Origin: Thalassia testudinum
Lineage: Eukaryota > Streptophyta > Magnoliopsida > Alismatales > Hydrocharitaceae
Assembly: GCA_037157565.1 (NCBI GenBank)
Contig: JAZHRO010000012.1
Location: 5,420,501-5,484,500, forward strand
Reading direction: 5' to 3'
DNA: 64,000 nucleotides
Shown here one piece after another: positions 33,601-38,480 of the stretch (within the stretch, counting starts at the first letter, position 1; every line of letters starts with the position of its first letter). The notes beneath the pieces were generated by a model. It was given only the letters and a program-made list of their open reading frames with translations. It searched no databases and was not told where the DNA came from. The position numbers and the translations under genes were made by a program.

Positions 33601-36127
33601 TTATAAAAGAGTCTTCCCTTGTAATTTTCTTTAAGAAATAATAATATTTCTTATTCTAAGGCTCCTCTCCTCTCTCTCTTCTTCCAACATCACCACCACC
33701 AGTCACCTGCATCGGTCAACCAAGGCCACCAAGCATCTTAGCCGACAACCCAAGGTAGCCAACCTCCAGGTGGCTGCTCCCTCTCCCTGTTCACCACGTG
33801 GATAGCTTATGTTGGGCTATTTTCCACGCACGAGGGAGCCTCCATGCTCCACCTTGAGCCACACTTGACACTTCTTATGTGACAAGTTAGGGTTGAAGGG
33901 CATCTCTCCCTCAACTTGAGGGAGAGCGTTACTTGCCATTTATTTTAGCTTTTCTTTATTCGTTATGAATTGGATATTTTTATTTTTGTTATGGACACTT
34001 AATGTAATTTTCCCTTTGCCTCCTCTATGTAAGGGAGGGTAGGCTTTTCTTGCTTAATAAGAAATTTCATTCCCTACAACAACCACAATTGCATATGTTC
34101 TGTAAGAATTCACCCCTGAAATGCAAGTGACGGGCTAAACTCGTTTAGATCCAAGAGGGATCGATCTAAGGTTCTGGCTATCTTATGGGGTGTGTGGCTG
34201 GGTAGGAATGGGGTAATTTTTAGGGGTGAGAGATCCTATGTTGAGAATTTTTTTTACTCCATTCAATCCCAAGTGTAGTTCTGGAGAACTAATCTGGTGT
34301 AACTTTTTTTGATGAAATGAATTGAATGTGGGTGGTTATCATTTGGATAACCACCCTTTCACTTTTTTTAAAAAAAAAAAAACAATTCACCCCTGAAATC
34401 AGCCCATCTTCATAGGCATCTTATTAAAGTTAATGAAAATTAAACTGCAACAAGTGAATGCTAGCATCTCCTACTCCCGTGCATGGACAGGGAGATTTTT
34501 AGGTGATGAAATTCATTTGGTACAGTTGCTTAAGGGGAGCTTGCATGTTTGCTTATTTGGTGCTCATATTTGCAATTAAAATTGTTCCATTGCTTTGGTT
34601 CAAAAAAAAGAAATTGTTTCATTAATATTGTGTCCTCTGCTAATAATGCTAAAGTAACATGGTTTTTGTCACAGGCACCTGAACTTTACTTGGAACTACA
34701 AAAGCAGGCTCCCAAACAGCAACCTGCAGCTAGTGGAAAAAGAGCTTCAAGAACTAAGGTGTGGCTTTTGTGTTTGTTTGGTTGCTGCATGATTTATTGT
34801 TTAGAAGTTGTGTGCTGCTACATATTATGATGGAAAGCTGGAAATATGACCTAGTTTCCTTCCATACCTATGAAAGATCTGAGATCGACAATCTTTATAT
34901 CCAAAATCCTTTCTTGAAAGTTAATGCATCTATGGAAGTCTGCTTTTAGTTTATTGTGAGCTGAATTATTCGAGTGGTGTTCCCTTTTTATGTCAAAAAT
35001 TTGAAATTTGTATAGCACTTGTAATGGCCCTGAGAACCTGCCACCCTTTACCTACGTTAGGAGTGAAGGGAGGAAATAGTAGGGTTTTCTTCGTTTTTAA
35101 GCCCTGCTAGTAGTTGTGTTAATAAGGAGTTGATAATAAAGTGTGGGTAAGTTTAATTATTTCAAAACATGGAGTTTTGCTGAAATGGAACTTCTACTTT
35201 CCCCAATAGCATTGTGGACAATATCAAATGCGAACTCGAATTTGTTCCACCTCTGCATGTTATGGCTTGTTCACTTGGAAACAAAAGTTACAATGGTTTC
35301 GACCAAAATTGGTAAACCCCCACACCCGTCCCCCCCCCCCCCCCCCTCAGGCACACATGCCCTGACAAAATCCACACGAACAGCCCCCAAACAAAGAAAA
35401 CAGGGGACGAAACACATGCAGGCATGCATGCACATGTGCACACACATGCACTCACTAGCACGTGCATGCCCACATACCTGTGCACATGGGCACCTGCACT
35501 AACACACCCGCACATGTGTGTGAGCATGCTCCAGTACACTCTGATTCCCACTTGTGCACACACACAAACAGATGCATGCTCATGTGCACACACCAGATTG
35601 AAATGGTTTACAGGTGATTTTTGCATTAGCCATATTTAGAGGTGATGTTAAAAATCTTGATGTTACTTGAACTTGTGCCCAAGTACAAGAGATTTTGTTT
35701 TCCATTAAAAAGTTGAACTATTTCATTCAAGATCATCAATCTTTGTAATCCACCATAAAATATCCTAGATCTAAAGAATCACTTTTAGAAAAATGCCAAA
35801 ATGGAAATTCGACTTCTAAACTCCCTTGGTAACAAGGAAGCTATGGTCTTTGAAGATTATTACATGATGTATATTATTTATTCTCCTTTTTATTTTTTCT
35901 CATTCTCAATCCCTTTTCTTTTTGGCCACCATACCCAGTAAAAGTAACGGGGGATGTGAATTATTTATTTATTCTATCATTTATATCCTTATGTTGAATG
36001 GCAGGGTTCCAAGAAAAAGAAATCGTGTGACCTCAAATATGATATATGCGGATGGATAATTCTAGCTATTGGCATTGTAGCGTGGGTCGGGATGGCAAAA
36101 TCTCAAATGCCTTCACCTCCAAGGTAA
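9514..36127 (+). CDS. TOM20: Mitochondrial import receptor subunit TOM20 (spliced, six exons)
   Basis: Plant TOM20 is the outer-membrane receptor of the TOM complex. It binds presequences of preproteins on the cytosolic face and is held by a C-terminal transmembrane segment. Six exons (9514-9642, 21465-21543, 21686-21855, 21939-21986, 34675-34758, 36005-36127) join in frame at GT-AG sites into about 210 codons, matching the family's ~200. Landmarks: DRLFFFEGA (about residues 19-27), NPLDAD at the exon 1 end, [15 protein letters not shown], the TPR-like block from [10 protein letters not shown] to [21 protein letters not shown] across exons 4-5, a lysine run, then [18 protein letters not shown] (about 186-203) as tail anchor. 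The frame has no stop or shift. The ATG at 9514 was taken as first in frame; one at 9544 would also fit. Introns 1 and 4 are swollen to 11.8 and 12.7 kb by transposons. That it is expressed is inferred. Confidence 0.93.
9643..12423. other. First part of TOM20 intron 1
   Basis: I see no gene or element with clear ends here. A 116-codon minus-strand ORF (10554-10904) is the longest reading frame; it has no recognisable domain and is probably chance. Short A- and T-runs occur (for example about 11050-11070). Confidence 0.5.
12432..12780. mobile_element. hAT-type MITE, short copy (349 bp)
   Basis: It is flanked by an exact 8-bp duplication, CTATCACA at 12424-12431 and 12781-12788. The ends are TAATGTTCGAAATACCG and GCCGACATTTAAATCATTG, homologous to the ends of the 644-bp copy at 24337-24980. 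The interior carries CGACATGTCGAC-type palindromes. There is no coding capacity, so it would depend on a transposase from elsewhere. The superfamily is inferred from the 8-bp duplication. Confidence 0.8.
12789..13454. other. TOM20 intron 1 between the MITE and the LTR element
   Basis: AT-rich, with no reading frame or repeat structure that I recognise. It ends at ACCTT (13455-13459), the left target-site copy of the next element. Confidence 0.45.
13460..15214 (-). repeat. 3' LTR of the non-autonomous gypsy element
   Basis: 1,755 bp, aligning over its whole length with 19540-21282. Differences look mostly like C/T and G/A changes, as expected of methylated copies. The middle (about 14200-14950) is GC-rich and gives chance ORFs on both strands. 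Confidence 0.88.
15215..16751 (-). other. Non-coding internal region of the non-autonomous element
   Basis: It lies between the gag-like frame and the 3' LTR in element order. I see no domain. AT-rich with T-runs (about 15430-15460, 15870-15930). Confidence 0.5.
16752..18296 (-). pseudogene. Gag-like reading frame of the non-autonomous element
   Basis: Four open stretches (18296-18003, 17867-17523, 17480-17028, 17024-16752) lie in one minus-strand frame, so a single protein of about 500 residues was once encoded. The start is rich in Tyr, Pro and Asp (many YYP/DYD words). A helical part with [13 protein letters not shown] follows, resembling the region after gag in Athila elements, and then a very acidic part ([19 protein letters not shown]). 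Breaks: a TAG near 18002, a TAG near 17027, and a local double frameshift at about 17460-17570, where the neighbouring frame reads cleanly ([20 protein letters not shown]). There is no zinc knuckle or catalytic motif. The gag assignment comes from position and weak resemblance. Confidence 0.5.
18502..19509 (-). other. Leader region of the non-autonomous element
   Basis: This lies between the primer-binding site and the gag-like frame. AT-rich with no convincing coding sequence. Long 5' leaders are usual in Athila/Tat elements. Confidence 0.45.
19510..19539 (-). other. Primer-binding site region
   Basis: Reading the minus strand from 19539: TTTTGACGCCGTTGCGAGGA, directly inside the 5' LTR. 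It resembles the Asp-tRNA complementary site TGGCGCCGTTGCC with a few changes. Confidence 0.6.
19540..21282 (-). repeat. 5' LTR of the non-autonomous gypsy element
   Basis: 1,743 bp, the partner of 13460-15214. The right end ...GTCTGTATCA is followed by ACCGT, the right copy of the target-site duplication. Confidence 0.88.
21465..21543 (+). CDS. TOM20: TOM20 exon 2
   Basis: Acceptor TGTATAG|AAC and donor AAAG|GTGAAT. It codes [15 protein letters not shown] and on to NMIK, ending one base into the next codon (phase 1). NLTRW...LLELSQF is strongly conserved in plant TOM20. Confidence 0.93.
21686..21855 (+). CDS. TOM20: TOM20 exon 3 (TPR-like core)
   Basis: Acceptor TTTGCAG|AT and donor GAAGAG|GTACTC. 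It codes [14 protein letters not shown] to CFQKAMEE, the tetratricopeptide-like helices that bind presequences. The intron before it is 142 bp and the one after 83 bp, in contrast to the two giant introns. Confidence 0.93.
21939..21986 (+). CDS. TOM20: TOM20 exon 4
   Basis: Acceptor CACATAG|GAC and donor GCCAAG|GTAATT. Sixteen codons, [17 protein letters not shown] nearby CTAACAG at 21926 cannot be the acceptor, because it would bring in a TAG after three codons. Confidence 0.92.
21987..23066. other. TOM20 intron 4 before the copia element
   Basis: No transposon ends or family-like coding sequence are visible. Short ORFs on both strands (22084-22831) have no recognisable features. Confidence 0.45.
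23571..24092. mobile_element. MITE-like element with ACCCGACCC-type ends
   Basis: The ends are related inverted repeats: AGGGATGTAAGTTTTGGTTA on the left and, reversed, AGGATGCAAATGGCTCAGG on the right. ACTACA stands on both sides (23565-23570 and 24095-24100; as 8-mers TTACTACA and TAACTACA, one change). Inner words (AACCCGACCCAACC, CGGGTTTGG, GGGTAGATGGGTATGGG) are like a common plant hAT-type MITE. It splits the copia leader. The exact ends are uncertain by a few bases. Confidence 0.6.
24240..24336 (+). pseudogene. Copia gag, 5' fragment
   Basis: The frame reads [18 protein letters not shown], a stop, then SYILR, which continues after the MITE at 24981 as [16 protein letters not shown]. 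This is the usual start of a copia gag (TIQLNGSNYVLWSR-like). Confidence 0.6.
24337..24980. mobile_element. hAT-type MITE, long copy (644 bp)
   Basis: It is flanked by an exact 8-bp duplication, ATTCTACG at 24329-24336 and 24981-24988, inside copia gag codons. The ends are CAAGGTTCGAAGTGCTG and GCATTTAAATCACTG, homologous to the 349-bp copy at 12432-12780. The interior is rich in palindromic words (GCATGTCGAC, GGCATGCCGAC, GCCGACGGCATGCCGGC) and has a GTGTGTGTGCGTGTGT run. ORFs on both strands are chance. Confidence 0.82.
24981..25160 (+). pseudogene. Copia gag, middle fragment
   Basis: It codes [17 protein letters not shown] then [19 protein letters not shown] and KIAANMLYK, the conserved part of copia gag (UBN2-type). 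It stops at ATAAG (25156-25160), the left target site of the next insertion, and resumes at 27245. The same block occurs in the gag-only element (32490-32600). Confidence 0.85.
25161..27244 (-). mobile_element. Compact non-autonomous copia-type LTR element (2,084 bp)
   Basis: LTRs are 25161-25418 (258 bp) and 26990-27244 (255 bp), with ATAAG target-site copies at 25156-25160 and 27245-27249. On the minus strand the primer site TGGTATCAGAGCAAG (26975-26989) abuts the 5' LTR, and the purine tract AACTTAAGGGAGAG abuts the 3' LTR, which starts TGTTGGAATATGTG. All cis signals for replication are therefore present. The 1.57-kb interior has no gag or pol motif. Its longest ORF, 186 codons on the opposite strand (26372-26932), is Ser/Leu/Pro-rich and unrecognised. 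The minus strand near 25500-25750 repeats a module on both sides of FEIFRGRF. Confidence 0.9.
27245..29220 (+). pseudogene. Copia gag end, protease and integrase remnants
   Basis: Gag resumes in frame (ATAAG|AAGACAACC: KKTTRDI, a stop, [12 protein letters not shown]) and runs to a decayed zinc-knuckle region near 27700. A protease motif, [16 protein letters not shown], reads at about 27975-28020. Integrase follows in pieces: [10 protein letters not shown] (28518-28548), a PNGVVER-like stretch near 28740, then [20 protein letters not shown] words (about 29030-29080), which mark the end of copia integrase. Stops and shifts are frequent throughout, so nothing functional is left. Confidence 0.75.
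29229..29991. mobile_element. hAT-type MITE with CCTCGAGGC arms and a GC-rich core (763 bp)
   Basis: An exact 8-bp duplication, CATGTGAC, stands at 29221-29228 and 29992-29999. The ends are CATTGTTTAAAAAAACG and, reversed, CAAGGTTTTGAAAAACG. Both arms carry self-complementary CCTCGAGGC/GCCTCGAGG words. The core (about 29460-29770) is an irregular GCAGCG/CCAGCAGCG array that gives long spurious ORFs on both strands. Removing the element restores copia codons ([12 protein letters not shown]). No transposase is encoded. Confidence 0.88.
29992..31666 (+). pseudogene. Copia reverse transcriptase and RNase H remnant
   Basis: Pieces in order: [15 protein letters not shown] (about 30230), [20 protein letters not shown] and [12 protein letters not shown] (30315-30415), then the 160-codon stretch 30609-31091 with [14 protein letters not shown] and [15 protein letters not shown]. 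After another shift, RNase H runs through 31130-31582 ([29 protein letters not shown]). The catalytic YVDD of copia RT is YVDG here, so the enzyme is dead even apart from its frameshifts. The frame continues to the 3' end and is cut at 31666 by the gag-only element; it resumes at 33876. Confidence 0.88.
31667..32175 (+). repeat. 5' LTR of the gag-only element
   Basis: Starts TGTTAGGAATAAAG and ends CACTTGACA, followed directly by the primer site. It holds the near-palindrome CACGTGGCAGTGCCACGTG, whose outer CACGTG is a G-box core. Confidence 0.85.
32322..33209 (+). pseudogene. Gag of the gag-only element (decayed)
   Basis: From the ATG at 32322 the frame runs [19 protein letters not shown], then [15 protein letters not shown], meets one TAG at 32451, and goes on through [36 protein letters not shown] and [15 protein letters not shown] to a stop after 32816. 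Further pieces continue in another frame to about 33209, with a zinc-knuckle relic ([14 protein letters not shown]) whose second Cys and last Cys are Tyr. Gag packages element RNA into particles; this copy is broken. It is about as long as a normal copia gag, which is why I call the element gag-only and not a deleted full copy. Confidence 0.8.
33373..33870 (+). repeat. 3' LTR of the gag-only element
   Basis: Starts TGTTAAGAATAAGG and ends CACACTTGACA, then CTTCT. It has many differences from the 5' copy, several of them small indels, so the insertion is not recent. Confidence 0.85.
33876..33929 (+). pseudogene. Last codons and purine tract of the host copia
   Basis: After the gag-only element the host copia resumes with [13 protein letters not shown], a stop, and ACTTGAGGGAGAG, the typical copia ending before the 3' LTR. 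Confidence 0.65.
33930..34083 (+). repeat. 3' LTR of the host copia (short)
   Basis: Similar to about 23067-23165 (TTGCCATTTATTTT, CTTTTCTTTATT). It carries ATGTAAGGGAGGGTAGGC and an AATAAGAAATTTCATTC polyadenylation-like end, finishing at CCCTACAACA. Confidence 0.55.
34123..34383 (+). mobile_element. 5'-truncated L1-type LINE with 16-bp TSD
   Basis: AATTCACCCCTGAAAT occurs exactly at 34107-34122 and 34384-34399. The insert between ends in a run of A (about 34371-34382), as L1 insertions do. It codes the C-terminal tail of a plant L1 RT protein in pieces ([15 protein letters not shown]). Only the last ~260 bp were copied in. It lies in TOM20 intron 4, about 290 bases before exon 5. Confidence 0.9.
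34400..34674. other. End of TOM20 intron 4
   Basis: No element is seen. It ends at the acceptor GTTTTTGTCACAG before exon 5. Confidence 0.5.
34675..34758 (+). CDS. TOM20: TOM20 exon 5
   Basis: Acceptor GTCACAG|GCA and donor ACTAAG|GTGTGG. Twenty-eight codons from [17 protein letters not shown] to ASRTK. APEL(Y/H) follows the exon 4 K as in other plant TOM20 proteins; the rest is the variable basic linker. Confidence 0.92.
34759..36004. other. TOM20 intron 5
   Basis: 1,246 bp. Apart from the simple-sequence block at 35325-35600 I see nothing. The ORFs there on both strands are translations of the CA/CATG repeats. Confidence 0.55.
35325..35600. repeat. Poly-C run and CA/CATG alternating tract
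   Basis: An 18-base C run (about 35331-35347) is followed by about 200 bases of alternating purine-pyrimidine words such as CACATGTGCACACACATGC. It lies in TOM20 intron 5. Confidence 0.8.
36005..36127 (+). CDS. TOM20: TOM20 exon 6 with tail anchor and stop
   Basis: Acceptor ATGGCAG|GGT. It codes a lysine run (GSKKKKS), then [18 protein letters not shown], the C-terminal membrane anchor, then QMPSPPR and TAA at 36125-36127. The short tail after the anchor is typical of plant TOM20, which lacks the N-terminal anchor of the animal and fungal protein. Confidence 0.95.
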   Translation, partial: GSKKKKSCDLKYDICGWIILAIGIVAWVGMAKSQMPSPPR

Positions 36128-37314
36128 ATCCAAGCATGTCACTTCAAAGATGAGCCTCAAAGGTACATGCATTGATCCTCTTGCAGGGTCGTAGAGGATT
36201 CTCAGTCATACCCTGGAAAGTTGGCCTGCAATTTTGCATCATTGGTACCTTGCCGGGTTTTTAACCTCGCATCATTTGCCTATCGAGTTTCTACAGGGTA
36301 TTTATTTGGAGAATTGTTCTTTTAGCAGTAGGATGATTTGATACACTTATCTCTACTTAAGGATGCTAGTTTCTCTCCTGCCTATTTATTTCATAAAGTT
36401 TCTTTGTTTTAATAATACTTAGGTAGGTCCTGGTGAAGAACTTTGTTATAAATTGAGATCTTCAATAGATTCATAGCTGGTATGTTAGTAGGCTGTTGCA
36501 AGGATGCATATGAAAACAGTGCACATGGGCTGGTCCAGTCAGACCCAAGGTATTGCTCGAGTGAATTATAATTGTGATTATTGCACAAAGTATTAAGCTG
36601 ATATGGTAGACCTGGTCATGAGTGTCTAGATGCAGTTTAGATTTTAACTACGGGTAAATCTATTGAGTTAAATTTTAGATGGTATTGGGTCTAGTGATGG
36701 AATAAGTGACTTGTATAGAAAGTTATAGTTTTTTGTTTAATAGTTGATATTATATTATTCTTTTATTGTTGTTTTGTTGCAGGATGGGGGGTTAGATGCA
36801 ATAAGTGAATTAATGTGCTAGGTAGTGATTTAAAATCATTTTTCTTGTAAACCATGTGTGGACATTGCACTATTCACCTTGCTATTATAATGTTACCTAT
36901 CCCACCATTTTAAATCTCATCCAAATACAGCTGTAGGGTAGATCTTGGTCTGAACTTCAGTTGATGTTCAGAAACTACTTGGACCAATGTGTCCAGTGTG
37001 CTTACGTAGAATGCATGATAAGCCATAATCGAGATTTTCCTTAGCAGTCGTTAGAAATTGCGAAAATGGACATCCGAGGCTGAATTTTACATCATGGGCT
37101 TTGTCCATTCTAGTTGGGTTTGTTTCTCGTGGAGGATGATGGACGCTGCTCTAAATTTTGCAAATATATTCATTTTCTGTGCAAATTGGATGATCTGTTC
37201 CAACTATATAGGTGGATAAATCCTAAAGTTGGTATGTATGTTAATATAGCACTTCATGCAAAGGTTCACGTGCCCTTTATATGGATTAAATTGCATTGAT
37301 GATGTTCAGTTAAA
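36128..37314. other. TOM20 3' flank
   Basis: It should hold the 3' UTR, but I cannot fix the polyadenylation site. No other gene is seen; the ORF at 37114-37299 has no family features. Confidence 0.45.
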
Positions 37315-37460
37315 AGGAATTCTATTGGTGGTTTTTAATTATGAATAGAATTACATTAGTGATATTTTAATTTTAAATTAAATTATATTGGTGATTTTTC
37401 CGTTATTTAATGTTGAATAAAATATTATTGATGCAATATAACAAATATAATCGATATATC
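37315..37460. repeat. Degenerate tandem array related to 8932-9155
   Basis: About four units around ATTATATTGGTGATTTTT (CTATTGGTGGTTTTT, ACATTAGTGATATTTT, ATATTGGTGATTTTTC, ATATTATTGATGC). The words match the ATTACTGGTGATTTTTAG unit of the upstream array. Confidence 0.45.
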
Positions 37461-37559
37461 TATTTTTTTTTGGAGGGTTTATGAAATTTTGCGTTACTTT
37501 CTGTGTTTCATCGTAGCAATCTAATGCCAAACAGTGCTTATTAGGTTAGGTAAGAGGGA

Positions 37560-37960
37560 ATGGCTCATCACATCAATGGGTTTGGTTGTTTGACGATGAA
37601 GGTGACATGTAAGTTGGGTTTAGAACATTGTGAGACAGTTCGTTTCCTATGTACCATTGGTGTTAAAGGGAGAAAAGTGAGGAGTCAACCCTAGTACGAC
37701 GGGATTGGGTTGGGTGAACCTCCTGTGTATCGGTTGTAGTGCCAATGGTAGTATCAGGAAGTTAAGTTGGTATAGAATTGTTATGTTGCAAGAAATCCTT
37801 CTCTATATAAGTTCTTGTACAACGTTTTGTAATAGAACTTTGATAGGTGAGAGGTGTAAGCACTGTGAGGTGTTCAACGATCACATACTAAAGTTAAGAA
37901 TTTGTGCTTATTTGACATTTGCACCAACATGAAATTTGAACTTCTTAAGAATCCTAGATC
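37560..37960 (+). pseudogene. Organellar (mitochondrial-type) LSU rRNA 3'-end fragment in the nucleus
   Basis: The order of conserved 23S/26S words is unmistakable: GGCTCATCACATC (about 37562), GGGTTTAGAAC, GTGAGACAGTTCG (37631-37643), CCTAGTACGA of the sarcin-ricin loop (37690), a GGGTTGGG stretch with GAACC, TATCGGTTGT, TGCCAATGG (37740) and AAGTTGGTATAGAA. Between CATCACATC and GGTTGTT about 20 bases are missing, and the sarcin-ricin loop is altered after AGTACGA, so it is not a working rRNA. The block GTTAAAGGGAGAA and the continuing TAATAGAACTTTGATAGGTGAG downstream suggest mitochondrial and not plastid origin (from memory of the family). The right edge is uncertain. Confidence 0.8.
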
Positions 37961-38480
37961 ACAACCTTTGAGAAAGTTTTGACAGCTCTTAAATTTGGTA
38001 AAAGATCCATCGTATATTTATGAAATCTTTTAATTGAGATGGAGAAGATGCTCCATTAGCATATCAAGCTTTGAATCTGGCCTCGAAACTATTCATAGCA
38101 TATAAATGTGTTCTAGGTCATGCATTTAATAAAGTTTTGATTAATCAACCTCTAAGAAAATATTTTCATTTCAAAGGAAAAAAATTTTTGATTAAGCTCA
38201 ATCCCAGAGAAGATAGGGTTCCATCGTGGCTTAATGCTTAGACGGGAATAAAGATCTCCTGTTTCCACCTTTGCATCCGCAATTACAGAAGGTTTATTTC
38301 AAACTTGGAAAGTAGTTAAAATGCATAAAAATTGCATAACTTAATGCGTTTTGCATCATACAAACTTGAAGAGCATGGTTTTCACCGTAAAGTTATTATT
38401 TAATGTAAAAAGGTAAAAAAGATAATGTAACTTTTATCATGCCGTGGAGCTTACCCTACTAAAAGGTTCACCATCGCTTT
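37961..38480. other. Unassigned stretch after the rRNA fragment
   Basis: No feature I can support. It may still be organelle-derived spacer, but no known gene words are visible. Confidence 0.35.

Larger units (their letters stand above)
31667..33870 (+). mobile_element. Gag-only non-autonomous copia-type element (TR-GAG-like, 2,204 bp)
   Basis: LTRs at 31667-32175 and 33373-33870 align over their length (both have CACGTGGCAGTGCCAC and GCTATTTTTAGTAT). CTTCT stands at 31662-31666 and 33871-33875, an exact 5-bp duplication. After the 5' LTR comes a primer site TGGTGTTAGAGCC, close to the initiator-Met site TGGTATCAGAGC. A purine-rich CTTGAGGAG precedes the 3' LTR. The interior holds a gag-like frame and nothing else. 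This architecture matches the plant class described as terminal-repeat retrotransposons with a GAG domain. It is inserted in the last part of the host copia polyprotein. Confidence 0.88.
23067..34083 (+). mobile_element. Old Ty1/copia element with five nested insertions
   Basis: A decayed 5' LTR-like block (from about 23067, TTCTTGCCATTTATTTTCGC) matches a 3' LTR block (from about 33930, TTACTTGCCATTTATTTTAGC, ending near 34083 at CCCTACAACA). Between them gag, protease, integrase, RT and RNase H remnants run in copia order on the plus strand, with many stops and shifts. Removing the nested elements rejoins the frames; for example gag reads across 25160/27250. The purine tract ACTTGAGGGAGAG precedes the 3' LTR. 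I found no clear primer-binding site or target-site duplication, so the outer edges are approximate. Confidence 0.75.

Noticed and set aside
35143..35639. ORFs of 71-119 codons, Cys/His-rich, resembling metal-binding repeats
   Set aside because: Produced by the CATGCACA simple repeat in TOM20 intron 5, on both strands alike.
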